From NCBI GenBank assembly GCA_024683485.1, contig JAIKYD010000092.1, positions 1-47,610 of the forward strand: a DNA stretch of 47,610 nucleotides, read 5' to 3'. Of the stretch, positions 18,921 through 26,904 are shown one piece after another. The DNA comes from Saccharofermentans sp. GTDB lineage: Bacteria; Bacillota; Clostridia; Saccharofermentanales; Saccharofermentanaceae. Each line of letters starts with the position of its first letter. Position 1 is the stretch's first letter. The notes below the pieces were generated by a model. The model searched no databases and was not told the DNA's origin. It was given only the letters and a program-made list of their open reading frames with translations. The position numbers and the translations under genes are program-made.

Positions 18921-19985
18921 TTATCCGAGCACCTGCTCAAAGAACTCATTCTTAATATCTTCAGCAGATTTTTTGAAATTGCCGAATGTGTCCGGATATA
19001 TGCATCTCGCCCATTCGAGAGTAGCCTCGGAGATGTGCTGGTTGGGGCGTGAACAAAGATCCTCATCTATCTGATAAACATCGTTGTTCTTTACCGCCTC
19101 GACATTCTCCCAGCCCTCAAGCGCCTTTACCTGGGCTGCGGCATCAGGCATCCAGTTGCAGTCCATAAGGATAACGTCAGGGTTGGCAGCTATAGCTTCC
19201 TCAACTGATACTGAAAGCCAGCCTTCCTGATCAGCGAAAACATTTTTCGCACCGATCGTCTCAATCATCTCATTCATATAGGTGCCCTTGCCGAATGTAT
19301 AGATCGTGGGATACTCAGCGGAAGGAACATTCATCATTACGAGGACTGTCTTTGTCTCTCCTTCGGGAACAGTCTTTGCATATTCCTCTATGGCATTCAT
19401 AAAGAGCAGCAGACCGCTCTCCAGAGCAAGTCCTTCAGCACCCTTGCCAACACAGGCACTGATAAACCTGATGTCTTCGCGGATTCCGTCGATGGAAGAA
19501 GGTGAAGGAATATCAGCAACACACACACCGCTGTCGATCAGCGACTGGAATGGAGATGTACCTCCGACGGAACTCATTCCTGAAGTGAACACGATGTCAG
19601 GATTAAGAGCAGCGATTGCTTCATTATCCGGTGACATCATATCGAACTGCGCCACATTTGCAGGCAGTTTATCTGTATAAGTTGCAGAGTTTGTATCGAT
19701 ACCGATGATCTTGTCACCCAATCCAAGATCGATGAGGACCTGTGTTGTAGAAGGTGCCATTGATACGATCTTCTCAACTTTCTCAGGAACCTTGATGGCA
19801 TTGCCGGCACGGTCCTCAGTCGGGATTGCCAGATTAACCTCTTTATATACATCCTGACCTACAGACATCAGGGAATCGACATCGGAATTCTGAGCCGCAT
19901 CCTTGATATCCATGATCTTTGAACAGCCTGTTGCCAGACTCAGTATTGTAGCAGCAGTCAGTATGACCGAAAGCAGTTTCTTCAT
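18921..19985 (-). CDS. Metal-chelate or cobalamin ABC transporter binding lipoprotein (BtuF/FecB-like)
   Basis: The 354-residue protein starts at the ATG at 19985, ten bases after TTTGGAGG, and has a lipoprotein signal ending LATGC. The mature protein is a two-lobe periplasmic-binding-protein-2 fold: 'IVSMAPSTTQVLIDLGLGDKIIGID', 'LNPDIVFTSG', 'VNDVYQID'-like 'VKNNDVYQIDEDL', and a long C-terminal helix. The first motif resembles BtuF. With the B12-dependent methionine synthase operon directly divergent, cobalamin is an attractive substrate, but iron-siderophore or heme cannot be excluded. A linker of about 40 residues between lipid anchor and fold is longer than usual. Confidence 0.86.
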   Translation of the reverse strand: MKKLLSVILTAATILSLATGCSKIMDIKDAAQNSDVDSLMSVGQDVYKEVNLAIPTEDRAGNAIKVPEKVEKIVSMAPSTTQVLIDLGLGDKIIGIDTNSATYTDKLPANVAQFDMMSPDNEAIAALNPDIVFTSGMSSVGGTSPFQSLIDSGVCVADIPSPSSIDGIREDIRFISACVGKGAEGLALESGLLLFMNAIEEYAKTVPEGETKTVLVMMNVPSAEYPTIYTFGKGTYMNEMIETIGAKNVFADQEGWLSVSVEEAIAANPDVILMDCNWMPDAAAQVKALEGWENVEAVKNNDVYQIDEDLCSRPNQHISEATLEWARCIYPDTFGNFKKSAEDIKNEFFEQVLG

Positions 19986-20047
19986 TTCTTCATAACCTCC
20001 AAAGCTTAAGACACTCATTTTTGCTATGCCTTTTCTTTTATCGAAAA

Positions 20048-20059
20048 AGATTATAATCT
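20048..20059. promoter_or_regulatory. Palindromic shared -10 region between the importer and metF
   Basis: AGATTATAATCT is a perfect 12-base palindrome that supplies TATAAT on both strands. It lies 63 bases from the importer start and 76 from metF. No good -35 was found on either side; a second possible plus-strand -10, TATACT, is at 20077-20082. No cobalamin or SAM riboswitch fits in the 149 bases between the two start codons. Confidence 0.35.
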
Positions 20060-20134
20060 ATAACCTTCTTTTGAGGTATACTTTAGGGCAACCGTTGTAT
20101 ATCAAAAAACTATGCTCAAACAGGATATTTTATT

Positions 20135-20998
20135 ATGAAGATTAACAAAATACTCGCAGACAAGACTCCCACCATCTCCTTTGAGGTCTTCCCTCCCAAG
20201 CAGGAAACCGGTCTGGACGATGTTAAGACCGCAGCCGGTTCCATAGCAGCACTTGGTCCTTCTTACATGTCCGTAACTTACGGTGCTGCAGGATCAACAT
20301 CAAAGCTCACAATAGAAGTGGCATCCGATATCAAGAATCTTCACGGTGTCCCTGTAATGCCTCACCTTACATGCGTAGCATCAACCAAGGAACACGTCTC
20401 ACACATGATCAGGCAGATACGAGAGAACAACATCGAAAACGTCATGGCTTTGCGCGGAGACCTTCCTAAAGACGGCATCATATGCAACGATTACAAGCAT
20501 GCTTCTGATCTTATAAAAGACATCCGTGCTTTGGATCCTGATATCTGTATCGGCGGTGCATGCTATCCTGAAGGACATATAGAGTGTGTTCACAAGGCTG
20601 ATGATATTCATTTTCTCAAGGAGAAAGTGGATGCAGGCTGTGATTTTCTTACTACACAGATGTTTTTCGACAACAACATTTTCTATAACTTCTTATACAG
20701 GGTCAAAGATGTGGGCATAAATGTGCCTGTCGTTCCCGGCATCATGCCGATAACCACAGCCAGGCAGCTCTCGCGTTCAGTCCAGTTATCCGGCACCAGT
20801 GTTCCGGAACGCTTCAAGGCTATCGTTGACCGTTTTGGTGACGATCCCGCAGCTATGCGCCAAGCAGGCATCATCTATGCCACGGAGCAGATAATCGATC
20901 TTATAGCGAACGGCATTACACACGTCCATGTTTACTCAATGAACAAGCCAGATGTAGCTTCCGATATTCTTTATAACCTCAGGGGGATCATAGATTAA
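20135..20998 (+). CDS. metF: Methylenetetrahydrofolate reductase
   Basis: The 287-residue TIM-barrel flavoenzyme reduces 5,10-methylene-THF to 5-methyl-THF, the methyl donor for MetH. It starts TPTISFEVFPPKQETG, with the catalytic glutamate in FEVFPP. It continues with MSVTYGAAGST, VMPHLTCVASTKEHV, NVMALRGDLPKDG, IGGACYPEGH and DFLTTQMFFDN, all MetF signatures. The stop codon overlaps the ATG of the activation-domain gene (TAATG), so translation is coupled. AGGAT nine bases upstream is a fair ribosome binding site. Length is typical for short bacterial MetF. Confidence 0.96.
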   Translation: MKINKILADKTPTISFEVFPPKQETGLDDVKTAAGSIAALGPSYMSVTYGAAGSTSKLTIEVASDIKNLHGVPVMPHLTCVASTKEHVSHMIRQIRENNIENVMALRGDLPKDGIICNDYKHASDLIKDIRALDPDICIGGACYPEGHIECVHKADDIHFLKEKVDAGCDFLTTQMFFDNNIFYNFLYRVKDVGINVPVVPGIMPITTARQLSRSVQLSGTSVPERFKAIVDRFGDDPAAMRQAGIIYATEQIIDLIANGITHVHVYSMNKPDVASDILYNLRGIID

Positions 20999-21675
20999 TG
21001 CCTCTGGAAACAACAATTCCGGTAAAAGAAGTTCAAAGATACATGGGATACCACGGTATCACTGATATTGCTCCCGAGATCCGGGCCAAGATAGACAAGG
21101 CTGTCGATCAGATCAGTCTTCAGTCCCATCCCCGCATTATCTCAAAAGAATTCCCTGTCACACTTGAAGGCAATGATGTCACGCTCCATGCTGAATCCGA
21201 AGATGTTGTCTTCCACTCTGAAGGTCTTTCCAGAAATCTTAACGGCTGCTGTGGAGCTGTACTCCTTGCAGCAACCATCGGTCCTGCATGTGATATGCTT
21301 GTCCGGAGAGCAAGTGTTACTTCCGCTGCCGATGCCTCGGTTTATCAAGCCGCCGGTGCAGCAGCAATAGAGAGTTTTCTCGATGATTATAATGACAAAC
21401 TGAAAGCAAGTTATGAAGCACAGGGATTATTCCTGCGCCCGAGGTTCTCACCCGGATACGGGGACCTTAAGCTCGATCATCAGAAGGACTGGTTCAGGCT
21501 CCTGGATATAACCAGACAGATCGGGATAGAGCTTACTGATTCTCTTCTGATGGTTCCTACAAAATCCGTTACTGCAATTATCGGTATCGGCTATGATAAG
21601 AATGTAATTAGATGTTCAGGATGTTCCGGATGTAACAGGAAAGATTCCTGTGCATATTCAAAAGGAAGGGATTAA
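20998..21675 (+). CDS. Stand-alone methionine synthase activation protein
   Basis: The 225-residue protein resembles the C-terminal AdoMet-binding reactivation domain of MetH: 'EVQRYMGYHG', 'AVLLAATIGPACDML', 'RFSPGYGDLKLDHQKDWFRLLD' and 'SLLMVPTKSVTAIIGIG'. It should bind S-adenosylmethionine and help re-methylate inactive cob(II)alamin on the MetH protein encoded next, which lacks this domain. The C terminus carries C206, C209, C212 and C218 (CX2CX2CX5C), absent from the E. coli domain and suited to a metal or iron-sulfur cluster. It overlaps metF and ends three bases before metH. Confidence 0.9.
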   Translation: MPLETTIPVKEVQRYMGYHGITDIAPEIRAKIDKAVDQISLQSHPRIISKEFPVTLEGNDVTLHAESEDVVFHSEGLSRNLNGCCGAVLLAATIGPACDMLVRRASVTSAADASVYQAAGAAAIESFLDDYNDKLKASYEAQGLFLRPRFSPGYGDLKLDHQKDWFRLLDITRQIGIELTDSLLMVPTKSVTAIIGIGYDKNVIRCSGCSGCNRKDSCAYSKGRD

Positions 21676-21678
21676 AGT

Positions 21679-24078
21679 ATGGGATTGCGAGAAAGACTCG
21701 GCAAAGAATGGCTTTTCTGTGACGGCGGGACCGGTTCCATCCTTCAGAAGCTGGGACTTAAAGGCGGTGAACTTCCCGAGACTTGGAATCTGACAAGACC
21801 TGATGATATAAAGGCTCTGAATAAAGGATATTTTGAAGCCGGTTCAAACATCGTAAACACAAACACTTTCGGTGCAAACAGATTCAAATTTGATAATGTT
21901 CCGGAGATAGTCAAAGCGGCTGTAAAGATCTGTCAGGATGCGCGAAAAGAAGCCGGCCGTGAAGATGATGCCTACGTTGCTATCGATGTGGGACCGACAG
22001 GAAAACTCCTGGAACCAATGGGCGACCTGGCTTTCAATGATGCGGTGGATATTTTCGCTGAGATAATAAGAGCAGGTTGTGAGGCAGGCGGAGATCTTGT
22101 CCTCATAGAGACTATGAGTGATTCTTATGAAGCAAAGGCTGCAGTCGTTGCGGCTCATGAGGTCTGCGACCTTCCTGTAATAGTCACGATGGTCTATGAC
22201 GAATCAGGAAAGCTCCTTACAGGCGGCGGGGTTGAAGGCACCGTTGCCATGCTCGAAGGTCTTAAGGTTGATGCAATAGGCATAAACTGCGGCTTCGGTC
22301 CAAAACAGATGCTGCCCATAGCCGAGCGCCTTGTTAAATGCTGCTCACTTCCTATCGTGGTCAATCCCAACGCCGGACTTCCTAGAACTGAAAACGGTGT
22401 TACCGTTTACGATGTTGACCCTGAAGAATTCTCGGAAGTTATGGAGAAGATCGCAAGCCTCGGCGTACATATCATGGGCGGCTGCTGCGGCACCACCCCT
22501 GCCCACATAAGCAGGATGATAGAAACAGTAAAGACTCTTCCCTTCACACCTCCGGTCTTAAAAAACGATACTTACGTCACGAGTTTTGCAGACTGCGTCA
22601 GGATCGGCAAAAAGCCTGTCATTATCGGTGAGAGAATCAATCCCACCGGCAAGAAAAAACTGCAGCAGGCATTAAGAGACAATAACATTGATTACATTCT
22701 TACTGAAGCACTCAAACAGGAAGAGGCAGGCGCACATATTCTTGACGTCAATGTCGGTCTTCCCGAGATCGATGAACCCGTCATGATGGAGAATGTGATA
22801 CTGAAACTCCAGTCGGTCACAAATCTTCCTCTGCAGATCGATACAACGGACATAGAAGCGCTCGAGCGCGGTATGCGTATCTACAACGGCAAGCCTATGA
22901 TCAACTCCGTTAACGGCAAAGAGGAAAACATCAAGGCCGTTATGCCTCTCGTTGCAAAATACGGCGGTGTTCTCGTTTCTCTTCCCCTGGATGAGAATGG
23001 TATTCCTGCAACATCTGACGGAAGGATTGCCATAGCAAAACGGATCTATGAGGCTGCTGACAGATATGGTATTCCACGCAAAGATATAGTCATCGACGGA
23101 CTTGCCATGACAGTCTCATCCGATGCAAATTCAGCAATAGCAACTCTCGATACGGTAAGACGCGTAAGAGATGAATTCTCAGGGCATTCTATACTTGGTG
23201 TCTCGAACATCTCATTCGGACTTCCGGCACGTGAACTTGTCAATTCACATTTCCTTACAATGGCAATGCAGAACGGACTTTCCTGCGCCATCATCAATCC
23301 CTGCAACGGGCCAATGATGGCTTCCTACAGATCATTCAATGCACTCATGAATCTCGATCCGAATCTGGAGGAATTCATCAATGCCTATAAAGATTATGTG
23401 GCAGGTACTTCCGCTTCTTCCGCAGGTCCGAAAATTTCCTCATCTTCCGGCAATGCTGTCTTAAGCCTGGCCGAAGCAATCGAAAGAGGTGTTACAGGAC
23501 GGGCAGCTGAAGCTATGAAGGAAGCTCTTGATTCAGGCAGGGAATCACTTGAGATTATCGATTCCGAACTAATCCCCGCACTCGACCGTGTCGGCAAAGG
23601 CTATGAAGCCGGAACTGTTTTTCTCCCCCAGCTCCTTATGAGTGCTGATGCTGCAAAAGCGGCTTTCGCTGTTGTCAAAGAAGCTATGGCCGGAAAGCCG
23701 AGGACCACCAAAGGCCAGGTCATCCTTGCTACTGTCAAAGGTGATATTCATGATATCGGAAAGAACATAGTAAAGGTCATGCTCGAGAATTACGGTTATG
23801 ACGTTATCGACCTTGGCAAAGATGTTCCTCCTGAAGTTATCGTTGATTGTGCGATCGAGAACAACATCCGCGTAGTCGGACTTTCAGCCCTGATGACCAC
23901 AACGGTTGCTTCTATGGAAGAGACGATCGAACTTCTCCGCGAGAAGAAACCTAACACCAAAGTTGTTGTAGGCGGAGCCGTTATGACACCGGAGTATTCA
24001 GACCAGATCGGAGCTGACGCTTACGCAAAGGATGCAATGGCTACGGTCAGATACTGCGACTCAGTATTTGAAGGGTGA
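21679..24078 (+). CDS. metH: Cobalamin-dependent methionine synthase, lacking the activation domain
   Basis: The 799-residue enzyme transfers a methyl group from 5-methyl-THF via cobalamin to homocysteine. Domains in order are the homocysteine-binding barrel (1-290; zinc ligands in INCGFGP and GGCCGT), the pterin-binding barrel (about 305-560; 'IIGERINPTGKKKLQQAL'), a helical cap (about 590-670) and the B12-binding Rossmann domain (670-799) with GDIHDIGKN, where H691 is the cobalt ligand. It stops after the B12 domain, so about 330 residues of the E. coli-type enzyme are missing; the upstream gene supplies that function in trans. Its ribosome binding site lies in the end of the preceding gene. 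Confidence 0.95.
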   Translation: MGLRERLGKEWLFCDGGTGSILQKLGLKGGELPETWNLTRPDDIKALNKGYFEAGSNIVNTNTFGANRFKFDNVPEIVKAAVKICQDARKEAGREDDAYVAIDVGPTGKLLEPMGDLAFNDAVDIFAEIIRAGCEAGGDLVLIETMSDSYEAKAAVVAAHEVCDLPVIVTMVYDESGKLLTGGGVEGTVAMLEGLKVDAIGINCGFGPKQMLPIAERLVKCCSLPIVVNPNAGLPRTENGVTVYDVDPEEFSEVMEKIASLGVHIMGGCCGTTPAHISRMIETVKTLPFTPPVLKNDTYVTSFADCVRIGKKPVIIGERINPTGKKKLQQALRDNNIDYILTEALKQEEAGAHILDVNVGLPEIDEPVMMENVILKLQSVTNLPLQIDTTDIEALERGMRIYNGKPMINSVNGKEENIKAVMPLVAKYGGVLVSLPLDENGIPATSDGRIAIAKRIYEAADRYGIPRKDIVIDGLAMTVSSDANSAIATLDTVRRVRDEFSGHSILGVSNISFGLPARELVNSHFLTMAMQNGLSCAIINPCNGPMMASYRSFNALMNLDPNLEEFINAYKDYVAGTSASSAGPKISSSSGNAVLSLAEAIERGVTGRAAEAMKEALDSGRESLEIIDSELIPALDRVGKGYEAGTVFLPQLLMSADAAKAAFAVVKEAMAGKPRTTKGQVILATVKGDIHDIGKNIVKVMLENYGYDVIDLGKDVPPEVIVDCAIENNIRVVGLSALMTTTVASMEETIELLREKKPNTKVVVGGAVMTPEYSDQIGADAYAKDAMATVRYCDSVFEG

Positions 24079-24079
24079 T

Positions 24080-24112
24080 AAAAAGAGGCTACCTCCTTTT
24101 TTGAGATAGCCC
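24080..24112 (-). terminator. Terminator after the surface-protein gene, possibly bidirectional
   Basis: On the minus strand GGCTATCTC pairs with GAGGTAGCC around a six-A loop and is followed by TCTTTTT. In this direction all nine pairs form (one U-G). On the plus strand one pair is lost and no T-run follows, so it would end metH transcripts less well, although it begins directly after the metH stop. Confidence 0.8.
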
Positions 24113-24186
24113 CCTTCCAAATCTTCAATCATGATCAACATTCTGAATTAAGCATTGATCTGCCCGTTAATGTCATTTTCAGATAC

Positions 24187-26118
24187 TTACGGATTTGTAC
24201 AGTATCCTGAAGCATCAAAGTCATATTGCTTTCCGTCAATCGTAAATGACCCGTTCTTCGCATACCAGCCTAAATTGTCGCCATACCACCAGCCTTTGGA
24301 GTCGTGTTTCCACGAGGCGACGTACTGATAAGTCCATGAACCGTCTGCGTTCAACCAATATCCCTTAACATACTCAAGAGAAGCCATGACACCGCTTGGC
24401 TTCAGGTAGTACCATTTACCTGAGATCTGCTTCCAACCGGTCGCCATATTACCGTTTCCGGGAGTCAGATAATACCACTTGTTGTTCCACTTGAGCCATC
24501 CGGTCACCATAGCTCCTGAAGCATCAAGGTAATACCAGTCATTTCCGCTCTTGACCCAGCCGGCAGCCATCGCACCCGATGCACTCAAGTAATACCATTT
24601 GCCTGCATCCTGTATCCAGCCGGTCTTCATCACACCATCGCTGTCCAGATAGTACTTCTTTCCGGCATCCTCAACCCAACCGGTCTGCATCACACCGTTG
24701 CTGTCCAGATAATACCATTTGCCTGCATCCTGCAGCCATCCGGTGTGCGGAACGCCCGGCTCATCACAATAGTATCTCTTACCATTCTCTTCGGACCAGC
24801 CAGCGTTCCTTAACCACTTTGCATACAGACGGAATACATATTCCTTACTCTTCTCAGAATCCTTTATACACTTGTCCCAAAAAGCCTTAACTGATACAAC
24901 CTTATTTGAATAATCCTTATCCGTATACCATCCATCAAAAATGTAGCCATCACGTACCGGTGTATATAAACCTTCCGCCTCGTCTTCTTCCAGCGAATAA
25001 TAACGGTCGCTGTAGTTGTTTATCTCGTAGATCCTGGATGCAAATCCGTTTATGGTACCACCGCAGGTATCAAGTGTCAGCGTGGGGCTGTGGTAACAAA
25101 AATATTTGACGTTAGTCCAGTCATCTTCATAACTGCCGACCATTACAACGGCGCCAGAACCTTGATCAACAGTCCTGTCGTTAGCGCCCCATCTCGGTGT
25201 CACGGTCATTGTATCCGTCTCATCAAATTCAGTATTTAAAGGCCAATTGTATGTCCTGCTGTCTCTATAGATTGCGTCAAAGACTATCCTGTATCCTTCG
25301 GCATACGGTCTGTTTATCTTAAATGAAACTTTTTCTTCCGCTTTGATATTATAGATTGCATCCACTGCCCAGATGGCATCAGGGTTTTCCGTTTCGCCAT
25401 AATAAACAACACCGGGATCATCCATCAGATTATCGTTCTCATCAAAGAACTGATAATTGAGGTTTATGTATTCCGGAAAGCGCTTAATAGTGAGCCATTC
25501 CGCTGCATAGGCCAGAGTAACCTGGACATCCGTTTCATTGACCCGGACTGTCTTCTTTTCCAGAGTGTATCCGTTTGTTCCGCCGGTGATAACTACCATT
25601 ACCGGCTCCGTACCGGTAATCTCAAATTCCTGAATAAAAGAAGAACCTGGCCCATCGCTAGGTGAACCATAAGAAACCGCTTCCGTGACTTTAAAAGATG
25701 GGGCCTTAGTCTCAGCTGTCCTGTCATTAAAGACAAGACCGGCCACACCAACCGACGTTTTGCCATGTTCAAGCGCATATTCAACCGTAGGCAGGTCGGG
25801 AATGATCTTTACCTTGTCTCCAGGTAAAAGTATTGGGAGCAGGTCCCATTCACTCCGCGGATTCCCTGTACCGTAAATATGCTCTCCGTTTCCTTTTGTC
25901 AACCTGTTGCCGATGCTCTCTCTGTAATCAAAAACATACGTCTGTGGTTCATGCGTTGTTATCGCTTCACTCTTCGGTGCATCAGCTTGATTACTTTCGA
26001 CCGGAGCGGCATGAACAATTCCATTGCCAATGACGTTCGGTATGAGCGAGAATGTCATTGCTGCGGCAAGAAATAATACCATGATCTTTTTTGAGATTGA
26101 TTTGTTTTCTGTTGCCAT
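24187..26118 (-). CDS. Secreted surface protein with InlB-like and cell-wall-binding repeats
   Basis: The 643-residue protein has a signal peptide (SKKIMVLFLAAAMTFSLIPNVIGNGIVHA). A beta-rich region of unknown function follows to about 350. An InlB/Flg_new-type repeat comes next (YTPVRDGYIFDGWYTDKDYS...FRLYAKW). About eight choline/glucan-binding-type repeats occupy about 440-605, of the form GWLQDAGKWYYLDSNGVMQT. A C-terminal module (HDSKGWWYGDNLGWYAKNGSFTIDGKQYDFDASG) ends the chain. It is probably held non-covalently on the wall; no LPXTG motif is present. The leader contains a terminator-like hairpin. A GGGAGG site precedes the ATG. The adhesive or enzymatic role is unknown. Confidence 0.88.
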   Translation of the reverse strand: MATENKSISKKIMVLFLAAAMTFSLIPNVIGNGIVHAAPVESNQADAPKSEAITTHEPQTYVFDYRESIGNRLTKGNGEHIYGTGNPRSEWDLLPILLPGDKVKIIPDLPTVEYALEHGKTSVGVAGLVFNDRTAETKAPSFKVTEAVSYGSPSDGPGSSFIQEFEITGTEPVMVVITGGTNGYTLEKKTVRVNETDVQVTLAYAAEWLTIKRFPEYINLNYQFFDENDNLMDDPGVVYYGETENPDAIWAVDAIYNIKAEEKVSFKINRPYAEGYRIVFDAIYRDSRTYNWPLNTEFDETDTMTVTPRWGANDRTVDQGSGAVVMVGSYEDDWTNVKYFCYHSPTLTLDTCGGTINGFASRIYEINNYSDRYYSLEEDEAEGLYTPVRDGYIFDGWYTDKDYSNKVVSVKAFWDKCIKDSEKSKEYVFRLYAKWLRNAGWSEENGKRYYCDEPGVPHTGWLQDAGKWYYLDSNGVMQTGWVEDAGKKYYLDSDGVMKTGWIQDAGKWYYLSASGAMAAGWVKSGNDWYYLDASGAMVTGWLKWNNKWYYLTPGNGNMATGWKQISGKWYYLKPSGVMASLEYVKGYWLNADGSWTYQYVASWKHDSKGWWYGDNLGWYAKNGSFTIDGKQYDFDASGYCTNP

Positions 26119-26158
26119 AATGCTTTACCTCCCTTTGTGCGTTTCAGGACACCTAAAC

Positions 26159-26193
26159 AAAAAACGCTGCACGCAACTTACTGCGTACAGCGT
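26159..26193 (-). terminator. Strong terminator hairpin in the surface-protein leader (candidate attenuator)
   Basis: A 12-base-pair stem (ACGCTGTACGCA against TGCGTGCAGCGT, one U-G) with a six-base loop runs into six T residues on the minus strand. It ends 41 bases before the ATG at 26118. That gap holds the ribosome binding site but no recognisable -10, so the gene's transcript must pass through the hairpin. That suggests conditional read-through. Confidence 0.75.
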
Positions 26194-26202
26194 GTTATTC
26201 AT

Positions 26203-26268
26203 TCAAGATATACCGGCCGGGTATTCCGACTTGATCTTTTCCTGCAGGATTATCCGGCTGTTACCCAT
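26203..26268 (-). CDS. Possible 21-codon leader ORF or truncated DUF4314-like remnant
   Basis: From ATG 26268, ten bases after GAGGAG (26279-26284), a short frame reads MGNSRIILQEKIKSEYPAGIS and stops ten bases before the terminator hairpin. It could be a leader peptide that couples translation to the attenuator. Alternatively, 'EKIKSEYPAG' resembles the start of DUF4314 proteins (about 70 residues, common on Firmicutes mobile elements), making it a truncated relic. Coding potential is unproven at this length. Confidence 0.3.
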   Translation of the reverse strand: MGNSRIILQEKIKSEYPAGIS

Positions 26269-26337
26269 ATCCTGTAAACTCCTCTGATCATCACAATTAT
26301 CCATGACGTTACATATATAGGCTACTATTTTTTCCCG

Positions 26338-26346
26338 ATCATAACA
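26338..26346 (-). promoter_or_regulatory. Candidate extended -10 promoter of the surface-protein leader
   Basis: The minus strand reads TGTTATGAT, an extended -10 (TGn plus TATGAT), about 220 bases upstream of the ATG. Transcription from here would give a leader of about 210 bases containing the small ORF and the hairpin. The -35 region is poor. Confidence 0.35.
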
Positions 26347-26463
26347 AATAAACAAATCGTAAACTGCATGGCTGTATTGATTGATTCTTTGCCGGTTTCC
26401 GGCATATTTGTAAACATCTGTTTACGGACCTGATAATACTTTTCCGGCAGCCTTAAAACCTCT

Positions 26464-26904
26464 TCATTTTTTATCTTTTTCGATGATCAGTGAGGCTCCG
26501 CAGAAAGAACATACAGTCTTGTTCTCCTCTCTTACAGAACCGCAGTTCGGGCAGTTCGTATAATACTTATGCTTGAGAAATTCCGCTTTATCATCAAGCA
26601 CCTTCTGAACAGCTTCATTCTTCTCTACGAGTTTTTCAGTTACTTTGTCCTCGTTCCTGACATGGTACTTCTTGTTATAGATCTGGCCTGTCACTATATA
26701 TGCCACAAACAGCACCATGAATATGCACGGTGTATAAAATATCAGATTATCGAGAAAAATAAACACAGCGCCTTCCAGACTTGAATTCTCAATGACAGGC
26801 ACTACAAGTTCATAGTAAAGGTTTGTTACAAAGAGAAATATGTTGATGACTATTCCTGCTATTCCAATCTGCAACGAATACTTAAAGAATTTGTTGAGAG
26901 TCAT
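26464..26904 (-). CDS. Small zinc-ribbon membrane protein, paralogue of the upstream gene
   Basis: The 146-residue protein has two membrane segments (about 12-34 and 48-72), a charged cytoplasmic stretch, and a C-terminal zinc ribbon, CPNCG (118 region) and CSFCG, ending IIEKDKK. It matches the C-terminal half of its upstream neighbour in order and spacing: a YxLVxPxxEN motif after the first helix, FxDxLxFYxP at the second, then the ribbon. The ATG overlaps the neighbour's stop by four bases. The pair likely forms a membrane complex; the function is unknown. The GC-poor intergenic DNA downstream is described with the surface-protein leader. Confidence 0.75.
   Translation of the reverse strand: MTLNKFFKYSLQIGIAGIVINIFLFVTNLYYELVVPVIENSSLEGAVFIFLDNLIFYTPCIFMVLFVAYIVTGQIYNKKYHVRNEDKVTEKLVEKNEAVQKVLDDKAEFLKHKYYTNCPNCGSVREENKTVCSFCGASLIIEKDKK

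Noticed and set aside
20019..20134. Cobalamin or SAM riboswitch upstream of metF or the importer
   Set aside because: The gap is too short and lacks the B12-box and S-box conserved blocks.
24500..24760. Near-identical repeats considered as a CRISPR array
   Set aside because: They are in-frame coding repeats (about 60 bases) of wall-binding modules, not short repeats with unique spacers.
26194..26330. c-di-GMP riboswitch before the surface protein
   Set aside because: The conserved GEMM core blocks are absent when the minus strand is read; only generic stems are seen.
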